Positions 1 through 11,176 of a DNA stretch of 64,000 nucleotides are shown here, piece after piece. The stretch is from Blakeslea trispora (taxonomy: Eukaryota > Mucoromycota > Mucoromycetes > Mucorales > Choanephoraceae): the NCBI GenBank assembly GCA_025331445.1, contig JAIWNE010000049.1:124001-188000 (forward strand), given 5' to 3'. Below the pieces are notes generated by a model. The model saw only the letters and a list, made by a program, of their open reading frames with translations, was not told where the DNA came from and searched no databases. Each line of letters opens with the position of its first letter. Position 1 is the stretch's first letter. Made by a program: the position numbers and the translations under genes.

Positions 1-86
1 ATACTTTCTCTTCAATTAAGTACGAAATCATTTGAAACGAAAAAAAGTACTTCGGTAACTATGTACAAGCAAGAGCGTGAGATAAG

Positions 87-2188
87 TCAAAGCATACAAG
101 GTTTTGTTTTGTGATGACTTGCTTTTGATTTCTTCTTTTCTTTGTGTTTCATCAATCTCTTGACATACTCCTCTTCAATATCCTTGACTTCCAGAAACTC
201 TATCTCGCAAACATAGCAAGGCTGAAACGTAATATATTTGGTTGCAAAGTACAACAAGATGCTACAATAAGCAACTAGCGTAGGTACGGCCGCTATTAAG
301 TTTACAACCAGAAAAAACTGACTTCGAGCATACGTGATTGCAAGTGAGGGTAGATCTAAAGAGAGGCGAAGGCCGAACAGCAGACAGGTAGCAAAGAAAC
401 CTAAATATTCAAGGAAATAACAAATTAATGCTCAAAACAAGCGAATACACCAGTTTGTGTAAACAAAAAAAAACAAAAGATACCTAATAAGTCAGCCATT
501 CTTGAACAGTAGCTGGCATCATAGCACAGGAATATCTAATTTTAGTGTTGATTTAGTCTGATGTATTGAATTGCTGATTCAAATATTCTTACAGGATAAA
601 AATAAACCGCATACAAGAAAAAGGAAAGAAACAATTCTAGTGATAGTCAATAGCCAATTCGACATTAAATCACAAAAAGATGAATTCACCTATTATTTTG
701 GCCGCTCGAGGCAACCATTGATCAAAGATGCTTGATTGTGAATTTAATATGTTCCATGCTTGATTTATAATGAAAGAGCCTGAATAATAGAAAGGAATAA
801 GAAAAATGATAGTATCAAGAGTTTCTTTCTTTTTACCTAATGCAACAATGATACACATCAAAATCCTATGTGATGGTGTTCTACATAGGAAATGAATAGG
901 TCTATACAATTTTCAATTGAGCATCATTATTAACAACTAAGCTCTTTTTTTTTAGGGAACCAAGACTTACTGAGGAAATGAAAAATCAGTGATGGAAGAC
1001 ATAATGGCAAATATAGCAGGCGTAACTATGAAATTGATCAACGAAGCATATTGAAGAATAGAAGCGGTTTTGCTACATATTCTGGCTAATGTTGAAAATG
1101 GACTGTAGACATAGAGTGCTGCATATAGATAAGAAAAGCAAATTGGATTAGCCCTTGATCCATAAAATTCAACTGTCTAAAGAGAAAGAAATGTCAGAAC
1201 TCTTTTTAAATAGAGAGGTGAAATTTCTTGAGCTTACAATGCGTCTGGTGAATCTTGGTAGTGTAATATCTGGAATACTGATCTGGTTTCTAAGTAAACC
1301 GCTAGTATGATTTCCAATAAATTTGCCTTCATAATCAAAGAATTGATAATTAACAACCATGCCTCTATCGAACGCAATGATTTCGTATAAAACAGATTGT
1401 TTATCGGAATGCCTTGTCGTCGGGATAATAGTCAAGTTCTATTCATGGTAAAGACTATTAGACTAAACATTTCAAGTTTAGAGACAATCTGTTTTTCCTT
1501 TACCATGGCATGGTCATCCACAAATTTTTTCATGTACCACCCAGTAACATAAATGTCCTGTACCATTGGTTTATCTGCAATAGCTACTATCTTGTTTCCA
1601 GTTTCCGAAAAAGTACTGCCATCGTCTCGATATAAAAATCCAGTTTGCTTATGCCTATTAGGTGCACAACATCCTCCCACTTTTTTTTTGGGGGAGTGTT
1701 TATTGAAAATTTCAGCTAAACTTATTGTAAGCTAAAGACACCCTGCTTACCTAAAACCATAGATACTTTGGCTGCAGTTACTGATACATTGACTATGATA
1801 TTTAAAAAAAAATGAAAGATGTCATTATCTTTTCTAGAATAAAATCAAATAGGGCAAGAGACTTACGAGTTTGTTGAGGATAATATACCCAGTCATCCGT
1901 TTCTTGAGTTCTCCATCCTAGGCCATTCGATATATTAGCCTGTTTACATGACCCATCTAGAAACATATTTTCTTTGCTACAGAAGAAAAGAAACTTGCTT
2001 AGTACTAAATTTCTAATTTTGTATCTTGCCTAACTACCCATTAAGCATCTCCCAACATTGTGTAGAGAATGCAACTGGATATCAAGAAAAAAATTAGTAT
2101 TGAAAAAGGTGTTTCATTCTTCACTTTTGTAACTACCTGTCAAGACAAGATGTACCTCAAGAAGTATTGTCCAAAATAGCCAAACCAT
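87..2188 (-). CDS. Signal-peptide multi-pass membrane protein, about 10 exons
   Basis: I do not recognise the family. A start at 2188 gives a hydrophobic leader (MVWLFWTILLEVHLVLT), followed by short exons separated by GT...AG introns. The N-terminal half is a Cys-containing, probably lumenal or extracellular domain with several N-x-S/T sites (NIS, NVS, NLT, NHT) and a CC pair near 1660. From about 1165 downward the exons encode several hydrophobic helices. The last exon ends in a Lys-rich cytosolic-looking tail (KRLMKHKEKKKSK) with its stop at 87. The layout (signal peptide, ectodomain, cluster of membrane helices, basic tail) is like GPCR-type or GOLD/7TM proteins, but that is only a shape argument. 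Exons near 500-560 and 1430-1480 are phase-uncertain in my reading. It is transcribed in the same direction as the reductase upstream. Confidence 0.6.
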
Positions 2189-2362
2189 TCAGAATGTTTT
2201 ACTAGAATAGAGAATAAAGAAACAAAGGCTTTAATATAGTCTTCTTTCTCGTATCAATATTATCATTGTGTCGGTAACGAACAAGTACAGATGTGATCTT
2301 TACTGATTTGATCAAAACAACAAGTACTGAAGCTCAAGTCTTCAAATAAAAAGGGGTTGCTT

Positions 2363-2659
2363 TTATGAATTCCATCTCTTCCTCGTCTTTTTAGGCAAAG
2401 AAAAGAATTGAAAAGTTTCTTTATATGCTGGATTATTGTGTAGGAAATACTGTTTGAATTTGTCTTTTGAAATTGCATTTTGGTTTAAAGATATCTGTTG
2501 AAACTTCTTTTTGTGATAGTAAAAGTTTTCTTTTTTGGATTCATCAGATACTATGAAATGTCCTGCTTCTGATAAAATCAAAAGAGAAAGATCTATAAAG
2601 CCAAAGTCTCTTCTTTTAGCTGCAAAAGCGAATAAAGTGAATTTTGTTGTGGTAAACAT
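2363..2659 (-). CDS. Small hypothetical protein, 98 aa
   Basis: This is a single open frame between the reductase and the membrane-protein gene, on the same strand as both. It starts MFTTTKFTLFAFAAKRRD and ends in a basic tail (PKKTRKRWNS). I see no signal peptide, no membrane helix beyond a weak hydrophobic stretch around residue 25, and no motif that I know. It could be a small real gene or one exon of an unrecognised gene. The about 180 bp on each side holds nothing else. Confidence 0.25.
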   Translation of the reverse strand: MFTTTKFTLFAFAAKRRDFGFIDLSLLILSEAGHFIVSDESKKENFYYHKKKFQQISLNQNAISKDKFKQYFLHNNPAYKETFQFFSLPKKTRKRWNS

Positions 2660-2840
2660 TCCCTTGTTTATTCTGTACTATCAAAGCTAGATGGAATTTC
2701 AATTCTTACAAAAGAAAAAAGATATATGTATGAATAATATGCTGGTCTTTATTAAGATGAAATGATATAATTTATAATACAGATGATACAAGATGAAAAA
2801 GGGAGAAAATGATGATGAATAATTAGCGAATAGTAATAGA

Positions 2841-4664
2841 TCAGTATTCAAAGTCTTCACAATGCAATGATACTTTTGAGTACTTGTGCAAAGCTACAGC
2901 ATTTTTAAACGCAGCATTGAACTTGAAGGGACCACATACTATAAAAAGAAAGAAAGAAAAATGAGTTAACCGGTCTCAACAAGTGAAAAGAAAAAAAAAA
3001 GACTTACCAAAAGCACCAATGTCAGTTCCAGTTGACAAACAAGAACCAATGTCTATACGTTGACCTCGAACAAGTGTAGCTTCTTTCTTGTATTGTTCTT
3101 GATAGGTTTCATTGTGGGACCCAGTTGCAGAGACTTGTTCGATTTCAACAATGTTGCCAGAGTTTTGCTTTTCATTCTTGTTGTTAGAAGACATGACTTC
3201 AAGAGCAGTAGAGCTGAGGCTTTCATCCGAACGATTAAGTGTATTAGAAGTAATGTGGAGTTGAACATGCAATTGAGGTAACTGTTTGGTATTATCATAG
3301 GTATAACTGATCTTTTCGAGTTCTTCGCGGAACCACTCAAGCTCAAGGGGATCACGCACTGACCAATAGAACCGGATGTCTTGAGTCTTCCATGGATTGA
3401 CTGAATTGGTATCGTTTTCTTGATTGAATTGCAACAAAGTGTTTGTGAGATCACGTAAAAGACGCATGCCAAAGGTAACACCTGCTCCACCTGAGGCGAT
3501 CACGATTGAATTATGAGACTGAAGCAACTCAGAAGGACGGATATGAGTACTACCAAATGGACCGCTGACAAACACGCGAAGTTCTTGAGTTGAGTCTACC
3601 TTCTGATAGAGTTTGCGAGTAAAGTTACCACGAGCGACAACACAGACTTCAATGGTGTTTTGTGAGTCAGAGCCATTATGAGCAATACTTGTGATAGTAA
3701 AGGGATGCCATTGAAAGGGAGAGATAGCAGGGATGCAGAGGCTAATGTACTGTCCAACATAATGTGCCTTCATGGGATTACTAAGACGAATAGCAATCTT
3801 TGTACAGGATCCAGGCAGTACCTCAAAGCGAGCGTGAGCGATATATGTCTTAACAAACCAGACAGCACAGAGATTGAGAAGATAGCATGCAAGACCAGCA
3901 ATGAAATAGCGCATAGCAAATGGTGTATGAACAGCAACTGCACCAATAAAACCAAAAGCAGTCAAGTGAGTACCCAAAAAGATTTCATAGCTCCAGACGC
4001 GAACAGGCCATAAACTACCTACAAAGACAATACACAAACAAGCATAGGCACCAATACCATATTGAACCTTGGATACATGCAATTGAGAGGTCATGAAGGT
4101 CGGGAATTTAGACCAGGCATGCAACATGCAAGCCATGTGAACAGTGGCACACACGAACAGAGCTAGGCCAAGAATACGGTGCAGAAAATTGACCTTGATG
4201 CTCGAGATACCTGTCAAGAAAGACAGGGCTGAGTTCTTTCCGGTTGATGCTAACAAGAATGGAACAAGAGCTAAACCGATGAAACCGGCACGATTAGAAT
4301 TAAGTTTGTAATCTGTATTTAAAAGTAACAATGGCAAGACAGCTGATAATAAGGCGAAGAAAATCAGGATAGCCCCTAGAGGAGGACAGGCCCTGAGTGG
4401 TATTGTAAGTGAAAACCGATTGACAACTATTCTTTCGATATTTGCATAGCTGAAGGCGAAAGGTGCAAATACGGACTGAATCCATCTGATGCTTGAGTGT
4501 TTGTTGGCGCAATAGCGATAGATGGAGATGCAAACATAGCGTACAGTCAAAAATGCAATGACAGCTGAAATGATAGTTGCAAGATTGTTTGCGTATTCCA
4601 GATTCATGTTGAAGCTAGTGTCCTGAGATCTAGCATCGGATGACATGTCCATATCCATATCCAT
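2841..4664 (-). CDS. Ferric/cupric reductase, NOX/FRE family, 584 aa
   Basis: Two exons (3008-4664 and 2841-2938) are joined by a 69-bp intron; the sum is 585 codons including the stop. The protein starts with a run of Met-Asp, followed by about seven membrane helices. The ferric-reductase core holds the haem-ligand histidines (HRILGLALF, VHMACMLH, GTHLTAFG, AVHT). The FAD site is HPFTITS, the NADPH site is GGAGVTFGMRLLRDL, and the C-terminus is the usual CGP...HCEDFEY. Family members move electrons from cytosolic NADPH through FAD and two haems to Fe(III) or Cu(II) outside the plasma membrane, supplying Fe(II) or Cu(I) for uptake. All key motifs are present, so it should be active. Its 5' end faces the BIM1-like gene at 26060, with only the giant inverted repeat between them. 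Metal preference cannot be read from sequence. Confidence 0.92.
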
Positions 4665-4736
4665 ATTTGTTGATAATTAAGGTAATTGAGTTAATAGTAG
4701 AAGGATGAAGAAAAAAAAGAAAGGGAGAGAGAATGG

Positions 4737-4748
4737 TATTTATATAAC
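4737..4748 (-). promoter_or_regulatory. TATA-like box of the reductase gene
   Basis: On the minus strand this reads GTTATATAAATA, about 75 bp upstream of the reductase ATG at 4664, with CT-rich sequence between. Position and sequence fit a core promoter element; nothing else supports it. Confidence 0.45.
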
Positions 4749-5217
4749 TTTGTAAACTTTTGAAAGTCTAAATGTTTGTCGGTAATTCAGCAAATATGGA
4801 CTGCTTTTAATCCCACAGCTTCCAATCGTATTTTAGGAAGGAGCTAAAACTTCTCTACTTTTTTTTTCTAGTCTTTGTGTAGCAGTAACATAAAAAATGA
4901 AACCCTGCTGTGGTTTAAAGTAAGCAGATCATTAAAATAAATAAATTTACATGAGGTGAACATAAAAGATGGTTAGGAACAAACCTGGTTTCAGAATGGT
5001 GGAACTCAAATAAAACCTCAATTTGCAGGTCCTGAAACAAGCAAGACCTGAAAGAATATAGGCTCAATTACTTGGAGTTGCCAGTTGAAAAGATGGATCA
5101 ACAAAGCAACTTTTCTTGACTAAACCAAACGTCAACAAAAAGTTGAAAATCAAAAATCATCCAATCACATGAGCCCAAGGAGCAAAAATATCGCGTAGAA
5201 AAATAAACAGAAATACC
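4749..5217. other. Intergenic, upstream of the reductase
   Basis: AT-rich sequence without a credible reading frame on either strand. It should hold the reductase's regulatory region. I found no strong repeat here. Confidence 0.5.
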
Positions 5218-5358
5218 TAAAAAAGGAATGCTAAGCAACGAATGAAAATGAAACAACCAAGAAAGGAAAGAGTCGTAATCTAAAGTCTATAGCTAAATCT
5301 ATCGATTCAGGAAGGCAACGTAAAGAAGGAAAGAGATCAAAAAAGAGAAGAAACAAAT
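5218..5358 (-). repeat. Diverged copy of the BIM1-gene upstream region (left flank)
   Basis: Read on the minus strand, this stretch aligns with 25843-26010, just upstream of the BIM1-like gene. Shared blocks include TTCCTGA.T.GATA and a core of CTTTC.TGGTTGTTTCATTTTC, then TTTTTTTAGG at the far end. Identity is clearly lower than inside the arms, with several small gaps. The homology therefore continues past the point where the near-identical arms stop. Confidence 0.75.
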
Positions 5359-5642
5359 TTGTACAATAAAGGAAAGCAACGTAAGAAAAATGAATGGGCC
5401 AAGCATCTTTTGAAACTAAAATTCCGACCAACTTTTTTTATTTTGAGTATACGCCTTTCACTAAAGTGATCCTCGTTTTTCGAATAACTGTCACACAATC
5501 TTTTGAAAGCGAGAAAAAAGCAGTAGATCCCTTTAGCACAACACTTCATAGTAGAGCTTTTTTTTTTTCAAATTCTGACATTGAATTTGTAGGTTGCGCG
5601 CATAAACCATAGGCTTTGTTTGTTGGTGGTAAATTATTAGCC

Positions 5643-5662
5643 GAGAGAAAGAGAAAGAGAGA

Positions 5663-5712
<50 letters not shown>
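5643..5712. repeat. GA/GAAA microsatellite, left arm
   Basis: A mixed GAAA and GA tract of about 70 bp. Its counterpart in the right arm is about 92 bp with a different pattern. This is the largest difference I found between the arms. Confidence 0.9.
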
Positions 5713-5714
<2 letters not shown>

Positions 5715-7027
5715 CTCATTGGCAGTCTTGGAGAAAGGAGAGCAAGATAACACGAAGAAGAAGAAAAAAGGGCCTATCCTGATCATTTGAATTCAGTAAG
5801 CAGAATGTGCAGAACTGTCATGATGGCTTTCTAATTTCTATCCGCATGGCTTGTATGATCTCTTGTATTTCAGGTAGAATATGATCCAATAAAATATATT
5901 CGAGTATTACAATAGAAGGAACAACACATTAGTACCTATATTTTGAGAGGTAAGTGGGTGGGTGGGGGGGATTGATTTTAGACTCTGAAGGATACAAGAA
6001 GAAAACAAATTGCTTAAGCAAACATTATACAGAGTTGCATTCGATCAAATCAAGCAATCTATTGACAGCCCTCACCCCCCTTTTTTTTTCTTTCTTTGGT
6101 TGGCTGATGCCAAGTTTGATTTTCAATAGACAGATAGGATGAGTTATTGATAAACTATAGCTTTCATTTTACAGCCTTAACTTCACTTATGTGATGGTGT
6201 AACGTATCAGTCAAATGAGGAAATAAACAAAATAGAAGGTCATATGTGTCATCTTTATCTGGATTAGCAGCGTAGTTTCGTAAAAAAGACAACGGCCTTA
6301 CAAGGCACAATTCCGCACTGTTTTTTTTCTCTTCTTTTTTTTTTTTTTGCAAGTGATTGTTTAGCAATGAATAACATTACACACTTTGAATAAGGTTTCC
6401 ATTTTGAGATCATAGTGGTGAGATCATTGAAAAAGCGCACTTCAAGTCACAACATTCAATTTGATGCTGGCTAGCTACAAGATGTACTCTGTCGCTTCAA
6501 CTCGTTTCCGAGAGAGGAAAAAAAACTGCACTTCTTTTCATGAAGGCTTATTGTTGAAGAAGCCAATCAAAGGACAATTCAAAGGACAGCTTTATAGGAT
6601 AGAATAACTCGTCTATATCATACAAAGATTGTGGTATTCAATTAACTGATCAATTTCTGTTAACGGCATTGATATGAGCATCATCCGATCATTAAACTGT
6701 GGAACATTTCTTAACCTGAACCTTTTTTCTTTAAATGCGCGACATCACTTTAAGCAAGAGACGTATACGATCAAGCAAAAACTTTATTTACAAAAAGAAA
6801 ACCAATTGAGCGCGCATAATTTTTATAGACAGATTTGCCTGGAACAGATCTAAAAGAAAACTATTACTCAAGACGCAAGGCACAAGCTCTACATTTATCG
6901 TGATACTATCAATAAGATTGTAGAAGCACGAACGTGTGAGACGAGAGTTGCTAATCATTACATCAGTTTTCAAAGCGGGAACAGATGTACATAATCGCTA
7001 GAATAATTCGGATACTTGAGCCAAAGA

Positions 7028-7475
7028 TCAAATGTTCTTCAAGGATGTAAATGATAATACTTCTTCTAATGAACACGGAAATAATACTCTTGCAACTTCA
7101 TACATGTTGTAGATGCCATCGTGACGTATTCGCATCGAGCAGAAGACAATGATGAATCCGTAAACCTGAAGTGCTAACTTACTGTCATTGAGGACTACGA
7201 CTTTCAATACGTATTGGCCTATTTCTATGACTAACCAATTTACTACCGTTGGAAACACCTTCTTGTGGGTCAAACTGTCTCAAAAGCATTAAAATACAGC
7301 CTACTTTTAAGGTCAATTTTGAAGGAAGGAAGTTACCTGGTCTCAGCGTTTAAAGATACTCATCAAAAATTCTATGAACCTCGTTGTTAACATTTTGTTC
7401 TTGAGAGTAGTTAGTATTATCTGCAATAGTCAAAGTGACAGATTCTCCAGGCGTCAGTTCGAGTGCCTTTTTCAT
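7028..7475 (-). pseudogene. Fragmentary two-part frame inside the TIR element, left copy
   Basis: Two reading frames on the minus strand, 7350-7475 (41 aa, MKKALELTPGESVTLTIAD...) and 7028-7273 (81 aa, containing YVLKVVVLNDSKLALQVYG and RIRHDGIYNMYEVA), lie about 75 bp apart with stops between. Composition looks like protein coding. From memory the second part resembles the C-terminal end of repetitive hypothetical proteins in Mucorales genomes that are thought to be TE-derived. I cannot confirm this. It may be two exons or a decayed gene. Confidence 0.35.
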
Positions 7476-8595
7476 TCAGGAAATAAACAATATAATTTTA
7501 AGGAAATTACTATGGGCGTACCTTTTTTCAAAATCACTCCTTAAAAAGAGTATGAACCCCCCCCCCCCCAATTATTCCATTTTTGAGTTGTAGGTTTTGG
7601 GATTTCTTGCTTGCATACCATGAACCAGAGCTTTTAATTAACAGTATTTTTGTATTCTCTAATTCAATTCTGTAAACCTCACTGCTATGTAAAAATTAAA
7701 AAGAGAAAAATAGAATCGTTTGTTTTAGATTCAAGGAACGCGTTTATGTTCCAAATGAAAGTTATAAAGAAAAGAGCATAGGAAAATCTAAATACATTTA
7801 TGGTCTTAAAAACAAAAGCTGACAATTGTTGATTGGTAATCAATAGTTCTGTTTGCTTGCATGAGTTACCTATCTAAATGACAAGTGAAGATGATGGAAG
7901 GTTTTCGACGTATTGCTTCTTTTTAAATATTCCAAAGCCATAGCATGGAATGCGTTGATTATGGTCTAAACAGGTTCTATAGATCTTTTCATACTTAGCG
8001 TAACCCAATGTCTATTGCTAGATGTTGGAGTACCAAAGGTAAGGGCTTTTTATCTAATGTGTACAGTGTGTCGTTATGTAGAGAAAATAAGAAGAAACTT
8101 ATTTTCATGATTAGCACTATAGATCACAATTTGATACACCAAAAGTGCATGTATTCTTTTTTGTAATCTTTGTATCGGTACTAATCAAAGCGAATAGATT
8201 TGCTTTTAGTTATCTTTCCTTACAGATGGGGTAACCCATCCATTCAAGAGCTAAAAAGATGTTTGAGAATTAGTAAACCAAAATAATGTTTACGCTTTAA
8301 ATTATTTGATATTGGAGGCAAGCTATACACCATTTTTAGAGGGAGAGGCAACCACCCCCCTTAAACCCCCTCTTAGCTGGTTTAGGCTTAATCTATGTAA
8401 TTCAATCATTGTTTGATTGCGTTGGGTACTTAGTTTTTATGTTAAGTTATCTGACAATAATTGATTCAATTTTTTGGTATATATGGAAGATTATATTCAA
8501 GTATCTGCCGGATAATTGCGATCGGTTGACAGAGGAATCCAATTTAAAAAAATTCCTTCGCAAGCAAACAGTTTTGATTAGAGAAAGTACGATTA

Positions 8596-8919
8596 GTGAT
8601 GAATCTTGACGCACATATAAGCAGTGCCAAATACGTGCAAAAAGTTGTTCAACAGGAAACTCAGGTCCTGACTAACGAATCGGCATCTGCGGATATGACA
8701 ACACACAATGACGTTAACTTATTATTAAATCTGTCTAGTCATCAGACATTATCGAAATTGGTTTCTCGTGCAAATGCTTCAACTGAATGGATGTTCAAAG
8801 GGACAAGCATCTTGCAATTATTTTTAGACTTTCAACAACATGTAAATGGCATTACAGCATCTGCTTTGCTTCATATGGAACCATCGATTCACAAAGCATT
8901 CACTTTGTCTCATGTATAA
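8596..8919 (+). CDS. Hypothetical 107-aa protein in the TIR element, left copy
   Basis: Open frame MMNLDAHISSAKYVQKVVQQ... ending LSHV, just inside the right terminal repeat. It is mainly helical-looking and polar, with no signal peptide and no motif known to me. A second frame at 8409-8609 (66 aa, one hydrophobic segment) overlaps its start and could be an upstream exon. Function unknown; it may be non-coding. Confidence 0.3.
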   Translation: MMNLDAHISSAKYVQKVVQQETQVLTNESASADMTTHNDVNLLLNLSSHQTLSKLVSRANASTEWMFKGTSILQLFLDFQQHVNGITASALLHMEPSIHKAFTLSHV

Positions 8920-9242
8920 CTCTTAGTGATTCAACAACATAATTGATTCATAATTTCTATTTGTAAATAAAGTTTTTGCTTGATCGTATACGTCTCTTGC
9001 TTAAAGTGATGTCGCGCATTTAAAGAAAAAAGGTTCAGGTTAAGAAATGTTCCACAGTTTAATGATCGGATGATGCTCATATCAATGCCGTTAACAGAAA
9101 TTGATCAGTTAATTGAATACCACAATCTTTGTATGATATAGACGAGTTATTCTATCCTATAAAGCTGTCCTTTGAATTGTCCTTTGATTGGCTTCTTCAA
9201 CAATAAGCCTTCATGAAAAGAAGTGCAGTTTTTTTTCCTCTC

Positions 9243-9491
9243 AAGGGATTTGATTACTGGCCTGCACAAAGCCCAGATCTAAACCCCATCGAGCAGTTGT
9301 GGTGGACTCTCGAGCGCAGAATAGCAGCTCGAAGACAAGAAGTCAAGAATACTTCTGAGTTGAAGGAATTGCTGCGGGAGGAGTGGAAGAAGATCGATGC
9401 TGATCTGATTACTCGCTTGGCAGACAGCATGAAAGAAAGATGCCAAGCAGTAATTGATGCTCAAGGTGGTACTACAAAGTACCAACTTTAA
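9243..9491 (+). pseudogene. Tc1/mariner transposase C-terminal fragment, left arm
   Basis: The frame starts abruptly at the end of the 283-bp repeat and reads GFDYWPAQSPDLNPIEQLWW, the catalytic-Glu motif of Tc1 transposases. It continues to DSMKERCQAVIDAQGG and a natural stop. It is related to, but distinct from, the complete element at 11177-12517 (PVQSPDLNPIEHVWW). The DNA-binding domain and both catalytic Asp are missing, and nothing similar lies on the far side of the TIR element (before 6512). It is a dead remnant. Confidence 0.85.
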
Positions 9492-10076
9492 AATCAATTG
9501 CACAAAAATAAAACCAATACTATAAACAACCATTTGTAAAAGTCAGAGTGCATATAAGTATCGTTTAGACACATAACTGAACTTGTCAACTTTTATGCCC
9601 TTATTACTGAAGTTCAAAAAATAAATTTATCCCAATGTCAATTTGGGGTGCAAAAAAGAATAAATGTACGATTATTTCACTCATAAAAAGAATGTTCAGA
9701 CTAGAAAAACTAAACCGCAAGTGTATCAGTAGTTCTCATAGCAATTGCTGCCTATTTCAGCGGTTACCGTCTCATGAGCTTGCTCTTAATCACTGATCAA
9801 TATTGCTTGAAGAGTGAGTAAGTTTTTTTTTTTTTTTTTACTAAAAGCGAGCACTTTATTTTTTATCCTGAGCATTATTTTTATTTTTTTACGAACGATT
9901 TTTTTTTCTTTTTGTGAGCGAAATAATCGTGGAAAAGGTGTACGTGATACCAAAAAGGTCTACGTCATTTCTTAAATTTAAACTGAGTATACGTTTAGTT
10001 CACGCACCTAATAAATTATTTCTTTTTCACATCACTTCCATTATTACAGATGTTTAGTCTGATGTGGTAGTGCAAC

Positions 10077-10423
10077 TTGGGATCTGGGGTTTACTAGGAT
10101 TCAACGGAGATAAGGCAGATAGAGCTCTTATTCTCTCGCTGTTGTGGACGCCTACCCACAGTGTAGCTTTCGGTTTGTTAGAAAGTGCCCGGGCTAGGAC
10201 TAATACGACAGTGTGCGCTTGATAACGTAGCCTTGAAGTTATCTTGCAAAAGTGAAGTTGGTAGTAGACCTTTGTAGTCCAATGCATTGCAAGGCTACAT
10301 GTTGGTTTATTACATGAGTCTAAGCTACCTGCTACGAGGTGCTTTTACGGACGCTTTAGGGCGGACTTCACCCAATGTCTTGTGGATGTAGCTACGATAC
10401 TTGCTGTTGGTTGGGATCTGGGG
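10077..10423. repeat. Block bounded by 13-bp direct repeats, left arm
   Basis: TTGGGATCTGGGG occurs at 10077-10089 and 10411-10423, 334 bp apart. The block is visibly richer in GC than its surroundings. The arrangement fits a short insertion with a 13-bp target duplication (SINE- or LTR-like in size), but I see no Pol III boxes, LTR ends or tail. The 77-codon frame inside it is probably chance. Confidence 0.4.
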
Positions 10424-10747
10424 CTTGGAGTCAGACAAACTCTCACCTTCACGTGGTTGACTCTGTTAATCAAAAAGAACTTATACAACAGGTTCTTTGA
10501 GAGAACTAAGAAGAGTTTTTAAATGTAATTTTGGATACGGTATTAAATTTAATCCTTCTGCAAGTGAATGTAGTGATGTTCTCAATAAAGGCTCTTGGTA
10601 GTTTCTTGGTTTGTTTTTCTTTTATATCGTAACTGTCATTATTCGCATTAGCTAGTTCATTTACACTTGTTTCGATACCTTCCTTTCTTTAATGAAATGC
10701 TTTACTTTCACACTTGACCTAAAAAAGAAATATTGAGTTGTTTTATG

Positions 10748-10985
10748 TTTTTATTCAAGACAATCATTCTGACTTTTTCTCGTCTTGATAGGCCTTCTTG
10801 ACCAGGGTAATCTTCTTGGACATTGTCGTCAAAACCAATCTACAAACTATCGAACTCTTCATCTGGTTTTAATCCAGTAGGCCACATCGTACTTGTTTCT
10901 ATAAAGAGTCTTCTGAGCTCACATTCCTCTTGCCTTCAAAATTTTGTCTCCCAAAGGTATAAGAATGGCTCTCTATCTTCTTTTA
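10748..10985 (-). pseudogene. Decayed coding fragment in the ancestral palindrome centre
   Basis: One minus-strand frame gives a protein-like reading with two in-frame stops. It contains REPFLYLWETKF, then RRLFIETSTMWPTGLKPDEE, then FDDNVQEDYPGQEGLSRREK. I cannot name the family. It lies immediately inside the left arm, in sequence that is not duplicated in the right arm. It is either an old TE gene or a remnant of a host gene that once occupied the centre. Confidence 0.35.
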
Positions 10986-11176
10986 TATTAAAAAGTTAAC
11001 GGTCGAAAAAATCGTAAAACCCCAAATAGGAAGGTGTGACTTTTTTCATTTTTTTTTATTTGGCCCAAGTTACTGAGAGGATATTTTGATTACAGGAACA
11101 AGTTTTTTACTGCTTTTTCTCTTCTGATTTTACACTCTTGACTAGAAAATGTAACTTATGAATATCGGCTAACATA

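Larger units (their letters stand above)
6512..9242. mobile_element. 2.73-kb element with identical 283-bp terminal inverted repeats (left copy)
   Basis: Positions 6512-6794 and 8960-9242 are exact inverted copies of each other as far as I can read. Ends are GAGAGGAAAAAAAACTGC; inner ends are TTTACAAA. The 2.17 kb between them holds short frames without a recognised transposase. No target duplication is visible: left flank ...TTTCCGA, right flank AAGGGATTT.... The right flank is the C-terminal part of a Tc1 transposase. It could be a non-autonomous TIR element, or a segment bounded by a younger inverted duplication. Perfect terminal identity suggests recent origin or conversion. Confidence 0.65.
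5359..10747 (+). repeat. Left arm of giant inverted repeat, about 5.39 kb
   Basis: The reverse complement of this interval is found at 20434-25842. I checked the arms at many points. Paired coordinates add up to 31201 at the outer edge, then 31178, 31180 and 31181 going inward. The steps fall at a GA microsatellite, a C-run (13 against 11) and an AT homopolymer. I found no substitution outside such simple repeats. The outer edge is sharp (TTGTACAATAAAGG is shared, the next base is not) and the inner edge ends at GTTGTTTTATG. No target-site duplication is visible at the outer edges. Content from outside in: GA tract, 283-bp-TIR element, Tc1 tail, 334-bp block, unannotated inner 320 bp. Confidence 0.95.

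Noticed and set aside
5180..5186. Mac1-type copper element (TTTGCTC) upstream of the reductase
   Set aside because: A single 7-mer in AT-rich DNA with no partner near the BIM1-like gene; expected by chance.
8335..8385. C-rich patch in the arms as a telomere-like or G-quadruplex element
   Set aside because: Only two long C runs and no regular repeat.
10054..10287. 77-codon frame (and mirror 20894-21127) as a gene
   Set aside because: No motif, no start context, and it lies inside the short repeat block; it appears in both arms only because they are copies.
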